The notes below the pieces were generated by a model that saw only the letters and a list, made by a program, of their open reading frames with translations, searched no databases and was not told the origin of the DNA. From Zygnema cylindricum (Eukaryota; Streptophyta; Zygnematophyceae; Zygnematales; Zygnemataceae), in NCBI GenBank assembly GCA_037447655.1, contig JBBHKE010000303.1, forward strand, positions 123,055 through 187,054: a DNA stretch of 64,000 nucleotides. Reading direction: 5' to 3'. Both the position numbers and the translations under genes were made by a program. Shown here piece after piece: positions 1 to 11,406 of this stretch (position 1 is the stretch's first letter; each line of letters opens with the position of its first letter).

Positions 1-159
1 GGAGTGGGATTAGAAATAACCCCTTTAGAGTTAAGTTTAGAGGAGAAAGTCAAAATGAAAAAAATGGCACATTTTCGAATAATTGGGGCGCAAAGGGCCG
101 TATTGGGAGCTGGAGCCGGAAGTCTCCATGTGGCACTTTTGACAAGATTGGCAGTAGAG
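1..159 (+). CDS. Partial exon of an unrecognised protein
   Basis: Open in frame from base 1 to 159 (53 codons) and stops at a strong donor, GAG|GTAAGG, at 160. The peptide is mildly basic and helix-like, with segments such as LELSLEEKVKMKKMAHF and RAVLGAGAGSLHVALLTRL. I do not recognise a family. The exon is cut by the window start. It ends in phase 0, which fits the phase-0 exon at 1331-1399, so the two may belong to one gene. Its last ~35 bases and donor are repeated downstream (see the repeat entry). Confidence 0.4.
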
Positions 160-677
160 GTAAGGGAAATCTCTCCCTCTCTCTCTTTTTCTGTCTTTCT
201 TTTTTGCTCTCTGTTTTGCTCTGTCTCTCTTTCTATCTCTCTCTCCCCGCCTTTCTCTCACTTCTTCTCTTTCTCTTTCTCTCTCCTCATCTGGTACTTC
301 TGACAAGATTGGCAGTAGAGGTAAGTGAAATCTCTCCCTCTCTCTCTCTCTCTCCCTCTCTCTCTCGCTCTTTCTCTCTCTCTCTCTTTCTGTCCATGTG
401 GCGCTTTTAACAAATTTGGCAGTAAAGGTAAGTGAAATCTCTCCCTCTCTCTCGCTCTCTCTTTTGCTCTCTGTTTTGCTTTCTATCGCTCTCTCCCCCC
501 CTTTCTCTCTCTCCCCTTCTCTCTCTCTCTCTCTCTCTCTCTCCATGTGGACCTTGCGGTAGAGGTCAGTGAATTCTTTCTTAACTCACTCACACACTCT
601 GTTTCTCCATCCCTTTCTCGCTCTTGCGGTTTCTCTCCCCATCTCTCGATCACTGGATCTCTCTCTCTCTCTCGATA

Positions 678-729
<52 letters not shown>

Positions 730-760
730 CCCTTGATTGCTCTACCTTGAAATTATCCAT
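127..760 (+). repeat. Tandem copies of an exon end plus donor, separated by CT runs
   Basis: The exon tail GACAAGATTGGCAGTAGAG|GT recurs with donors at 160, 321 and 428, and in a decayed form at 565 (GTCAGT instead of GTAAGT). Each copy is followed by the same GAAATCTCTCCCTCTCTCTC tract, giving uneven units of about 105-160 bases. CT-rich simple sequence continues to about 1325. The long arginine/glutamate-rich reading frames on the minus strand here are by-products of this simple sequence. Confidence 0.8.
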
Positions 761-1330
761 TCTGTAAATGTCTACCTTATCTCTCAACCTCTCATGTTCT
801 CTTCCCTTCTCATACTCTCTATCTCTTCAACTCTCCCTCGTTTGTCTTACTTGGTAATTTGTTGCACTTTTTTTTCTCTCTCTCTCTCACTTCATCGTCT
901 GTCCTAAATGTTCCCCACGCGCTCTGTTTTGTTTTTTTCATGTAATTTACCTTTTGTTTCTTTTCCCTTTATCTCTCTGTTATCTCTCCTGTGTCCTCTT
1001 TTCCTCTCCCTCTTGTCTTTACCCTCATCTTTTTCTAATTTCTCAAACCTGACCCTTCTTTTCGTCTCACCTCTCTTATCCCTCTCTTTCTCTCGTCTCT
1101 CCTCTGCTCTTCTCTCTCCAATCACTCCTCCCTCCTCACTCCTATCACTCTCTGTGTCCTCTCTTCTCTTCTGTCCTCTCCCATTTTTCCTCTCTCGCCC
1201 CTCCTATCACTCCTTCCTCTCTCTTATCTTCTCTGATCTTCTCTCTCTTTTCTCTCTCCTCTATCCTTTCTTTCCTCTCCCTCCCCTTCTCTCTCCCCTC
1301 TCTCTCTCCTCTCTCCCCTTCCCAATGCAG

Positions 1331-1399
1331 TGTCTTTCAAAAGACGGAGCTTTGGAAAAAATTTTGGATCACATTTTGACGGACTATTCCGGACGACAG
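1331..1399 (+). CDS. Probable internal exon, 23 codons, unrecognised
   Basis: A long pyrimidine tract (from about 900) ends in CCAATGCAG at 1330. It is followed by 69 bases open in phase 0 and then the donor CAG|GTATTT at 1400. The peptide reads LSKDGALEKILDHILTDYSG with a Gln at the end. The exon phase matches the upstream exon at 1-159. No family is recognised. The base composition changes sharply to about 80-90% AT right after the donor, as expected for an intron. The following exon is not visible. Confidence 0.4.
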
Positions 1400-2340
1400 G
1401 TATTTATTTATCTATTTATTATATGTATATATATATGTTTTTTTTCATTTTTTTCTATTTTTTTTTTTTTTTTAGTAATTTTTTTATTTTTACAAAAAAA
1501 TAAAAATAAGAACATTAGTAAATTAACGAACAAAAAAATAAAATAAAAAACAAAAATTAATATATTAATGAACAAAAGTAAATAAATTGATTAATTTTAT
1601 TGTTATTTTTTTACTATTGTTTTTTTATATATTTTTTTATTTTTTTTTATGTTTTTTCATTAATTTAGTTGTTTATTAATAAATTAGTTTTTTCTTTCTT
1701 TTTCTTTGTATTTTTTTTTACTTTCTTTTAAAAAATTTCACTTTCATTTTTTGTTTTTTTTTTATTTATTATTTTATTATTTTTCTAATTCATATAATTT
1801 GTTTAGAATTTGATTTGTTTTATTAAAATAAAAATATATAATTAATAAACAACTAAATTAATGAAATTAAAAAAAAAAACGGCTTTCCATTTTTTTTCAT
1901 AATCATTATTTATAATGGTATTTATTGTTATTTTATATTATTACAGGTATATTTGTAAAAAAAACAAAATAGTATCATACTTAAAATTAAAACGAGAAAA
2001 AAAAACAATAATGATTAAAAAAATATATATATATTTAAAAAAAAATTATGATTTTTTTTAATGATTTTTTTTTTTATTGCCATTATTAATAATATTATTA
2101 TTAAAGTATGTTTTTTCATTATAAACTATAATAATATAAAAAAATGTAAGTTTTTTTTTATTTTAATTTTAAATTTTTGATTGTAAAAAATATTTATTTC
2201 TAATTTACTTTATTAATAAGTTTAATGATTTTAACCCGTTCCTATGTTTTTTTTATTTGTCTTATTTTATATTTTAACATAATCTTTACAAGTCGAGAAA
2301 TACGTTTTCTACCAGCGTACGAAATGTTCGTAATTTCAAT
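1400..2340. other. AT-rich non-coding stretch
   Basis: Long homopolymer A and T runs with almost no G or C. No gene or clear mobile-element end is visible. It is probably intron or intergenic sequence. Confidence 0.7.
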
Positions 2341-2354
2341 ATAGTGTGGAATAA

Positions 2355-3445
2355 ATCAACCCACTCCGGGTTAAAAAACCGGAAAAGTCAAAAACACGAA
2401 TCTGAATTTTGCAATTTTTACATTCGATGATTTGAACTTTTGAAGTCAAAAAGATTGGAGCAATTTTTACATTCGATGATTTTAACTTTTGAAGTCGAAA
2501 AGATTGGAGCTACAGCAGTCAACTTAAGAGAGCCAAATTAAGTTTCAAATTAACAATATTAATGAAACTTTTAAATCTAAAACAAAGTCGTCGCAGTTTC
2601 TTATGTGATTTTAAACTACGTCAAATTAAGATTCAAATTAACAATATTTATGAAACTTTGAAATCTAAAACGAAGCCGTCGCGATTATTTCAGTGATTTC
2701 AAACTACGTACGAATACGTAACAATCGCAAATTCAAACGACTTACGTTAAAACAACAACGTCAAATTAAAATTCAAAATACTATTATTTTATAAAATTTC
2801 AAATCTAAAACTACAAAGGCTCACATATTCCAACAATTGCTAACATGTCATTTTAGATGCACTTACAACTACACAGTTTTATGGAATAAAGTTAAGAAAA
2901 CAGTATCAAAAAATAGAAACATCTTTCCCAAAAGTAGGAAAAAATTTACAATCTCACTCCGGGTTAGAAAATTGGGAAAATTAAAAACACGAATCACAAT
3001 CATGCAATTTTTACATTCAATGATTTTAACTTTTGAAGTAAAAAAGACTGTAGTCGCCCCAATTTTCTTAAGTGATTTGAAATTGTGTACGAATGCGTAG
3101 CAATCGTAAATTCAAACGACTTAAGAGCGCCAAATTAAGATTCGAATTTACATTATTTTTGAAACTTTCAAATCTAAAATGGAACTTTTTCGTAAGTGAT
3201 TTCAAATTGCGTACGAATATGTAGCAATCGCAAATTCAAACGATTTACGTTAAAACAACAACGATAAATTAAGATTCAAATTAACTATCTTTTTGAAACT
3301 TTTAAATTTAAAACTACAAATGCTCATATATTCAAGTAATTACTAACATGTCATTTTTAGATGCACTTGCAAATGCACAGTTTTATGGAATAAAATTGAA
3401 AAGACAACATCAAAAAATAAAAAAACATCTTTACCAAAAGTAGTA
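2355..3445. repeat. Tandem duplication of a ~590-base non-coding unit
   Basis: Two successive units (about 2355-2945 and 2946-3445) share ordered blocks. These are CACTCCGGGTTA, then GCAATTTTTACATTC, GTACGAATA, GCAAATTCAAACGA, and CAGTTTTATGGAATAAA near each unit end. The first block of unit 1 (ACATTCGATGATTT...) is itself repeated at once. No coding capacity is evident. Confidence 0.7.
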
Positions 3446-6400
3446 AAAAAATTACCATCTTCCCAAAATTTACTATCTTCCTTCTTATATTCTTACATAG
3501 GATGTCGAACGACTTTGGCCAATCATGTTCCTTTACATGGAAAAATGTACTCAAATTTTTTATTTCAATATTTCACGTAGAAAGTTTCATTTTTTTTTTA
3601 ACATTATAACCATATTTTTTCATTTTTTAACATTATAAGCGCAACATTATAACTATGTTTTTTATTTTTTTAACATTGTAAGCGCAACATTAGAACCGTG
3701 TTATACGGTTCAAATTTTAAAATTGTTAGTATACTATAATGATAATGATGTATTTCATTTCAACAAACAAATATTGTTTTTTTTGTAGGTTATTTAAGTT
3801 ATTGTTTATTTTGTTGTATATTTTCTCATATATTTCAAATTTATATTATATTTGTGATTTTTTTTAGTTTTGAAGTTTTCCCCAATCATTTACACAAATT
3901 TTTACATTAACGTTCAACTATTTTGTTTTTTCTCTCTCGCTCACCTTATATTTTTTTTCCCAAAATGAAAAATGATTTGCTTTTTAAAATAAAAGTTTGT
4001 GTAGTTTTGTACGATTTTGTGAGGAGTAAGTAACGTAATGTTGGTGCTTTATGTTTTACCTTTAAAAGTCAAAGCTTAAGTGATTTTATACGATTTTGTG
4101 GTTTAGTAGCTATTTTTTCAAAACCTTATAAAAAAATAAACATTCACAAGAGTCATTCAATTCATGCCACCACTTCATGCATATCGAACATTGTTGTATT
4201 GTACTAAATATTAAAAAACAACAAAAACCGTTTTGCATGACTTTGTGGTTTAGTATCTAATTGTTCGGAACATTAGAAAAAAATAAACGTTCGCGTTAGA
4301 CATTCAATTCATGCCACCACTTCATGCATATCGGAAATTGTTATTAAATATTGAAAAACCACAAAATCCACAAAAAATATATTGTATTTACAAGAAAGCA
4401 AAAGGCATCCATCGCAGTATTATTCATATGGTATAATTCAAAGTAAACTAAATTTTAACTACGAGACAAAAAAAAGCATGCATCTCAATATTCGTCATTT
4501 GGTATAATTCGAAGTCCAACGTTGTACTGTACTCTCGTTCTACAAGTGTACAAATACGGGCCGGATAGTTATATGTGACATGATACATTATAGAATATAA
4601 AATAAAATATTGTGTAATATACAAAAATAACACAAAATAACTTTATACACTTGTTTATATACTGGCCTTAATATATTTATTTGTCACGGAGGGATATATA
4701 TATGGCCCTTTTTTGTTTGACAACCGTTAAGAGATTATTGAAAGTACCTCGATAGGAAATTTAACGATACACAAAATTATTTGTTATTGTTTTCGATACA
4801 TTAATGTGATAATATGCATAGAAACACATTATGGTCATGCGTATCATACATATGTAAAATATATGGCGAATTACCTATGATAATATACGACATTATGTCG
4901 TCGCCCCTAATATTTGGCCTTTAATTTGTTTTTATAACTAACTCGAAAGGCTAAAATGCAGCCACATAATAACATTTTGTTAAAGCCCCAAAATTTTGGC
5001 TCTTGAACCTAAAGTAGTATTAATAACACTAATTTGACTTTTTAACTAGTTAAACAGTTCAAATGCACCCACCTAATTTGCGGGCTGGGTTTTTAAGCTG
5101 TAACACCAATAATACATTTAGTCCAATATTGATTTATTAATAGTTGAAATACTGCACCCTAAACATGTTTTTAATACGGATCAGATGTATAAAGTGTTTA
5201 CATTATTTCGCAAATTAAACTGCTTAAAGGTTGTTTCACATGCTAAAATAACATCAATTTAGTGTATACATAGCTCACTCCGCTCACCACTTATTGGCGG
5301 TTGAAAGTTGGAGGATAAATTTCCAAAGTTTCCGCCAAAACCGCTCTCTTATAAAAAGTTTCAATACAAACATAAGTTATTTCGTCCATCGTTACGGTCT
5401 AATCGTAAGCGAATGACTAACAATCTGTAAAAATTTGGGAGAAAACCAACAATTAGTTATATCTACTCTAGCTTGTAAAACACCACGTGTACCACGACAC
5501 GTGTACCCAGACCTTAATTTTGAATTAGGGTGGACTTCCATTAACGAAAAAAAGTTGTTTCTCACTTGATGCGTTGTTTTTTCGTACCACACCATACCAT
5601 TTTATATTATTTTTGGAGAACATTTTTATTGTGGATATTTATGGACTCTCTTATATCATGGGCTTAAACCTTAACCGTCATTATTTTTGCATTTCAAATC
5701 CGCACCGCAAACACTCAAATTATCCAGTCCATATTGGACGTGTACAATTGGCACACTTGGAAAAAAAAAAAATCCACGGTCAACACACGGTGGGAACCTT
5801 ACAAACCTTATGTCGTATGAGCCATGTGCCTTCCGCCAAGGTGAATGCAAGTCAACGAAAGTACACTCTCAAGCTCATTTTGTCATCCATTAAGTTTTAT
5901 GAGGAGGAAAGTTTGTCATTACAATTCACTTTAACATTTCATTATAAAATATGAACGTACAAATAGTACATTATCAAAGTAAAGTCATGTCAATTATTAA
6001 TTACCTCCGATTGTACAATTGTTACCCCCAAACTTTGGGTTTGAATAATCTTTGTAGATTTTCAACATACGAATAATAACGTACGTGACATGAGTTAGTA
6101 CTGTAGTGCACCGAAAGCCCTTTGCGATATTTGACATGCACCTAATTTGGATACCCGATAATCGATGTATCACTTCCGTATATCGAGAGGCTCAATATCG
6201 TGATACTCGTCGATTATTGCGATAACTTTAAACCGCGATATATTGAAGCGACATTGGGTTAAAAAAAATCAAATGGCTTTCCCCCCCCTCAAGTGACGAC
6301 CCCCTAACCTCTTTGGGGGGTGTTTGGGGTGAGATATTCCATATGACATATTGTATTACAATTATATACTAAATTATTACGGACACCCATCTCCCACCAA

Positions 6401-7198
6401 GTATATCGAGATAATTTTTGTTCGTCTCGAAAGATATTTAGCCCTTTAACCGTTTGATGTTCAATATATTGAATATCGAATTTATCTACATAAGTTTTTA
6501 CCCGATACTTAACAACACCGGCCAAAATGAGCCAAACACTTGAAAGGTTCGTTAATGACAGGTCCTAATAAAGGAGTTTAGAGGATTGTGCACGATATCA
6601 TTGCCAATAAACGTATTTGTACATTAATTGGGACCGCCTAATAGAAGTTTTGCCTTAACATCTATTGCACATCTAAGTGGCGTGGCGTGGCTTCAATTGT
6701 TTTTGCTAATGGTGACACTTGTATCATTTATGTAGAAAAACATGCTCATGGGTTGGAATATAACAAAAATCTGACGTTTTTCCTCTTTGTGAAAGCAGTA
6801 GAGCCCTTATCATCAATCGATATGTTCATTTTTTTAAGTACCTGATCTCAAAAAGCTCGATATCACGATATTTCTCGGTATATATGCTCAATATGGAAAT
6901 ATATCTAAATCGTGATATATCAAAGCAACATTGGGCTGTAAATAAAAAATCAAAAGCCCCCGTCCCCTTGTTTGTGAGAGGTAGCAACCGGGTACCCGAA
7001 TCTGTACCCGATCCCTAACCGCAAGCCAACGTCAAATCGGGAACGGATTAGGGTGCCAAATAGTGGGGGCCGGCCGGATGCGGCCAGGTGATTAAAAAAG
7101 ACAAAAATAAATTTGGGTAAGGCCGAGTACGCAAAAAATGAAGAAAATTGAAGGTTTTGTAGGTACGTTCTACTACAGTAGAGTACTGTACAGTATAG
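3446..7198. other. No gene seen; AT-rich intergenic DNA
   Basis: No exon set or RNA gene could be supported. A short tandem duplication lies at about 4085-4345, where CATTCAATTCATGCCACCAC recurs. Open frames here are short and lack splice context or recognisable motifs. Confidence 0.6.
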
Positions 7199-7200
7199 TA

Positions 7201-7419
7201 CACCGTGAATCGCTATTAGCGTTCCGAACGTTATTTCGCCGCCCGAAAATTTTGACCGAAATTCTCAAATAGAATTATTAATTCTATTTTGGAAAACCCC
7301 AAAATCCTAATTAGAGTCAATGATTTCATTGAAAATCCCCAAATTCGTATTTAGCGCTAATAACGCTATTTGTTGTTTAACCCTAATGATTTTCATAACG
7401 CTAATAGCGATTCACGGTG
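7201..7419. mobile_element. Tc1/mariner-type MITE, family A-like, TA target site
   Basis: Terminal inverted repeats CACCGTGAATCGCTATTAGC on the left and its complement on the right, ending CGGTG, are flanked by TA on both sides (7199-7200 and 7420-7421). The element is 219 bases and non-coding. Terminal motif and TA duplication are as in mariner-derived MITEs. Related ends occur at 17256, 23116, 57507 and 57734. Confidence 0.8.
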
Positions 7420-7511
7420 TAGTGTCCATACTATACAACATTGTTGTACTATGTACTCTTGGAATCGTGGAAGGTATAAAAGATATTTACCATAAATTTT
7501 GTACTTAATCA

Positions 7512-8075
7512 GGTACGAGCGGGTAACGGTAGTCGCAATAAATCGAGCTCCGGTTAACCTTTTATTTCGTAAGCGTGTATCGGGCACCGGGAAACAATTT
7601 AGGAGCGTGACATAACCCGACTGGATTTCGGGTGTTCATATTTTGAAAATAAAAACAATGTCGGATTCGGTAGCGGAAATTTTGACTTTTGCGACCTCTG
7701 CTGTCCGTCGCAGGGGACGCTGACTTTCTCTCCCACGATTTTTTTTCCTTACGATGTTTTAGTACATTACTTCTGTACTATTGCTGTCCGTCGCAGGGGA
7801 CGCTGACTTTCCCTCCCGCGATTTTTTTTCCTTACGATGTTTTAGTACATTACTTCTGTACTATAGCTGTATAACAGAGGTTGCAAAAGTCAAAATTTTA
7901 CATAACCGAAACCGTCCGTTTTTTTTTTGTCAAAATCTGAGTAACGGACGCCCGACCAGGTTATGTCACGCTCCAAAATTGTTAACCGCTAACCGACCGG
8001 CGTTTACGAAAAATAAAGTTAACCGAAACTCGATTTCTCGCGACTAACCGTGCCCGCTTGTAACCGAAAAAATAC
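7512..8075. mobile_element. Long foldback element around a two-copy tandem repeat
   Basis: Imperfect inverted arms of roughly 190 bases face each other (about 7512-7695 and 7868-8075). GGAGCGTGACATAACC at 7604 mirrors GGTTATGTCACGCTCC ending near 7974. The outer parts GAGCGGGTAACGG and CCGTGCCCGCTTG also pair. Between the arms lies a tandem pair of an ~84-base unit (7699-7782 and 7785-7868) starting GTCCGTCGCAGGGGACGCTG. No coding region is seen. The foldback class is inferred from structure only. Confidence 0.75.
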
Positions 8076-8112
8076 ATAATTATCTAATATACGACGTGTG
8101 AATAAGCGAATA

Positions 8113-8225
8113 ATTACGATTTTTCGCGTTCCCTTAGATTTGCGAAATGAATAGTGTTTACTAACATGTCAGATTTGCGACGCTTTGTCGCGTTCCCTAA
8201 GATTTGCGAAAAAAAAATAGTGTTA
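8113..8225. repeat. Short tandem repeat that hosts the next MITE
   Basis: CGCGTTCCCT(T/A)AGATTTGCGAAA occurs twice, followed each time by AATAGTGTT. The unit then continues in unit 1 as ACTAACATGTCAGATTTGCG. In unit 2 the matching continuation (CTACCGTATCAGATTTGCG) appears only after 8950, beyond the inserted element. Confidence 0.75.
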
Positions 8226-8947
8226 GGGTGCGTCTCCGTGTGCTTGTAACTTAAAGAAATTACTTTGTTTTTTAGCGCAGATCTGGCGGACTCGGATTTC
8301 AAGTGTCCCTATGTGTAAAAACGGAATTAAAACTTAAAGGTGTTACGATCGTATACGCCGACATGCGCGTGACGGTTGCTAACGCCTGAAATCTGTGATT
8401 TTTCAAATTTTTTGTGACGTCGCATAATTGTACGGTGAGAGGCGGCGAGTGCGAGTTGGTGGGGCGCCCTCAGAGATTTTCATGTTTTCGTGAAATGGCA
8501 TCGCAATCTTCAGATCCCCTGAAATGAAAAAATATGTACTGAACGAAACCTGACAAAACGAAACAAATTATGTACTTTGATGGACGCAAACGGACAAAAC
8601 ATACCAAATTGTGTATTTTTCGTCGTCGCTTAAATTCATTTGATTATTTTTAGAAAAAATTATACACGTGTGAATACGTGTTATTATTTGTTCAACGAAA
8701 ATACTTTGTTTTAAAAAACATCGCGCATGTGTTTTAAAGGAAAGTTTGAAGATGACGTTTTAGGCGTGGCCGTGGGTCAAGAACACAAGACGACAACATG
8801 TAATACATTTTAAATTTGACGATGACGCAAAATGTACTTCTCCCTTTTTCTATTTTTTTGTACGGTTGACACTTACGCGGTACTGCTCTAAGTTTTAGAG
8901 GAAAACGACAGAAAAAAACCCTTACTTAGGCACATGGAGACGCACCC
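8226..8947. mobile_element. PIF/Harbinger-like MITE with TTA duplication
   Basis: The ends GGGTGCGTCTCCGTGTGC and GCACATGGAGACGCACCC are inverted repeats with one mismatch. TTA lies directly outside both ends (8223-8225 and 8948-8950). A 3-base TTA duplication and G-rich ends are typical of PIF/Harbinger. The 722-base interior has no transposase frame, so the element is non-autonomous. The tandem host repeat supplies the pre-insertion sequence. Confidence 0.8.
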
Positions 8948-8950
8948 TTA

Positions 8951-10439
8951 CTACCGTATCAGATTTGCGACGCTAATCATGATGTCACGTACTTCTACGA
9001 TACCAAAGAGTACAAAGTACAATAATGTTGGATTTTATGGACAGTACAATTTTTTCTTTTTTTTTGGTTTTTTGGTTGACTGACTGTAACCGACCGTTTT
9101 TTTTTTTCTGGTGGATCAACTGACCGCAATCGCCCGACCCTCCAAATTTGGCAACCGAATCCGTTCCGGATCCGGCGCGGGCGGTCGGTTAACGGTCGGT
9201 CACGGTTTCGGTTGACTGTTTGCGACCTCTGCTGTACAGTCCCTTAGGGTACTTTCGCATGTGCTAAAGTTACAGTTATTTTATGTCGTTTTCCTCCATA
9301 ACTTAGAAAAAAACGTGAAAATCTGCAGCCGTACCAAAAAATTGAAATTACCACCGTACAAATTCCGTTGCCTTTAAAATTTCATATGTACTAAAGTTTG
9401 TCATCTAGCGCGATGCAGTTTGTTATCTAGTGCGTTTCGACCCACTTTCGCATCTTTCCAGCTCATCTTCAAACTTGTTATAAAATGCCATCATAAGGTG
9501 ATTTTACATCATATTCCATTAGGTGAACGAATAGGTAGATGCTATCACACGTGTCGGAGGTTTTTGACAATTTTTGTGCGCGGTGTACCAAAAAAGAAAC
9601 CCATTGTAAGTTTCCAACACGTGCCGTGACTTTTTTCCGTGCGTTTTTTTCCGTACAAGGGCCGTGGAGGGGGTCTCGACCAACAAACGCCATTTCGCGA
9701 AAATGATGTCCGTGAAAACGCCTCTCTTTCTCTCCCTCTACCAATACTGCATCTATCTCAGAATTCTTGCAATGAAAAACGTCATTAATGTCGGTTTGAA
9801 AGCTTTATCTTCAGTACATAGAGTTGTGAGGGGAGGTTTTATGACTTAGAATATTTTTTGATAACTTTGTTCTACTACTTATCTAAAATAGCGTGACAGT
9901 GAAAAAGTAGCTCTAGGGTGTATGGTACGGTCACATAGACACGCGTCAGCGTTTGAGAATAACGCAGGTATTGCGGAATGACTCAGGACACATGTCACAC
10001 ATATGGCGAGTGATATTTGAAAATCGGCGGACGAAAAGCGAACTGAACATCTGGGAAATCAATTGTTTCGGATAAATTCCAGATGGAGATTTCAATCATA
10101 CGAACGATCACGATTCAAGTGTGGACCACGGTTGACGAGTTGCCTTGTAAGCACTCCAGATATTTGTACAAAGATAACCATAGTCGGTTGGACTTATTTG
10201 GGTGTTGGTGACTAAGTAGCAACATTATGTGTACGGCGCCAAATTGAAATACTTCATGAAACATGTTTTTGTTGTGTAACGCATTTGAAAATAGTGTTTT
10301 ACTATTTAGATTTAGGCTAGTTGCGAATTGGTTTTTGGAAGTACTTTAGGTACCCTGTCGTACTACTGTACAGTACCACTATTCCAAGTGCAAACATCTG
10401 ATTAGTCAATGAGCAGTAGATACTCACTCAGTGTAAAAA
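8951..10439. other. No gene seen; contains CG-rich relic
   Basis: About 9060-9235 resembles one arm of the 7.5-8.1 kb foldback (GACCTCTGCTGT and GGTTAACGGTCGG words recur). The rest holds no supported exon. The missing N-terminal exons of the downstream WAV2-like gene could lie here or farther upstream, but I could not identify them. Confidence 0.5.
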
Positions 10440-10444
10440 GTTTA

Positions 10445-10806
10445 GGACTAAGAATTATTCTTGTATTCAATTATGGGATAATGGGATTCTAAAGGCAGTT
10501 TTTGGGAAACTTGCGGGTCATATATCTTATGGTTTACTCAGTCAATTTTGGTGTAACTTTGGGAGTTGACGGTGTGTATGCTCGTTATCTTGAATGCTGA
10601 GTTTTGGGTAAATTTAACCTATGAGTCAAGTTTTATCGTGTGTTAAAGATCAATGTTTGTGAGGATTTCTTGTCAAACTTCTGCTTAATTATGTCTACCT
10701 CTACAACTAGTGCTACAGCTCCACCTACACCAGTTGTCAAAGAAAAATAGGTTATGGGCCTGTCTCCAATAATTCCTATTTTTAATGGACAAAAATATGC
10801 TTACTG
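10445..10806 (+). mobile_element. Relic 5' end of a Ty1/copia element (LTR tail, PBS, gag start)
   Basis: An ATG at 10691 opens a Ser/Thr/Pro-rich peptide (MSTSTTSATAPPTPVVKEK). It meets a TAG at 10748-10750 and continues in the same frame as VMGLSPIIPIFNGQKYAYW. The motif PIFNG-x(4)-YW is the start of copia gag. GGTTATGGGCC at 10750 matches the complement of the initiator tRNA-Met anticodon arm. Restoring TAG to CAG would give an LTR ending in CA just before it. The copy breaks off into a GA-rich run after 10806. The left LTR border was not located. Confidence 0.6.
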
Positions 10807-11406
10807 GTGGGGGAGAGGGGAAGAGGGGGAGAGAGGGAGATGGGAAGAGGTGTAGAACATCTCGAACAGTTGCTTTTTACTGTAATTTATATGGATATGT
10901 CTAAAAAAGTTCATCTTGGTTTCATGTACGTGAGGATATATCCATTAACGTCAACTGTGAAAGCTCTCAGCTCTTTTGTGGTGAAGGTAGCGAACAGTTC
11001 ACACTTGATGTGACCCGGTAAGCTGTCTTCAATCAATGAATATAAAGGTTAAGGAAGTCATTTTGTGTCTCGGGATAAGATAAATGTGTGACGCTGTTAT
11101 TTTTCGTTCACAAGTGGAGGTTGTTATTTGTTCACTTCTGTTTCTTAGGGTTCAGTTGTCATTTGCTTTTTTTATTTCTCTTCTATTATAAAATCCCTGA
11201 AAATTGAATGAGACAGTATTGGTTAATATAGTTAACGAAATGCATAGGTTAGCATGGTCAATTACTGACATTTGATGATGTTAGAGTCGGTTGAATGGGC
11301 AGTGGTTTTTTCGCCGTGGCCCAACAGCTCCATTTAGTGGTGTTTCAAAATATTCAAGTTGGCAGTCTAGGATTTTGATTTTAAAATGCGACGTTTTTGG
11401 ATGCAG

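Noticed and set aside
37-546. 169-codon Arg/Glu-rich frame on the minus strand
   Set aside because: It is the complement of CT simple sequence and has no complexity or splice context.
908-1546. 212-codon Ser/Leu/Phe-rich frame
   Set aside because: CT tract read in frame, running through the acceptor and exon at 1331 into AT-rich intron.
10807-11013. Upstream exon of the WAV2-like gene ending near 10987
   Set aside because: Phase fits (GAAG|GTAGCG), but the peptide resembles the expected YEDIW...DG..LHAWF region too weakly to call.
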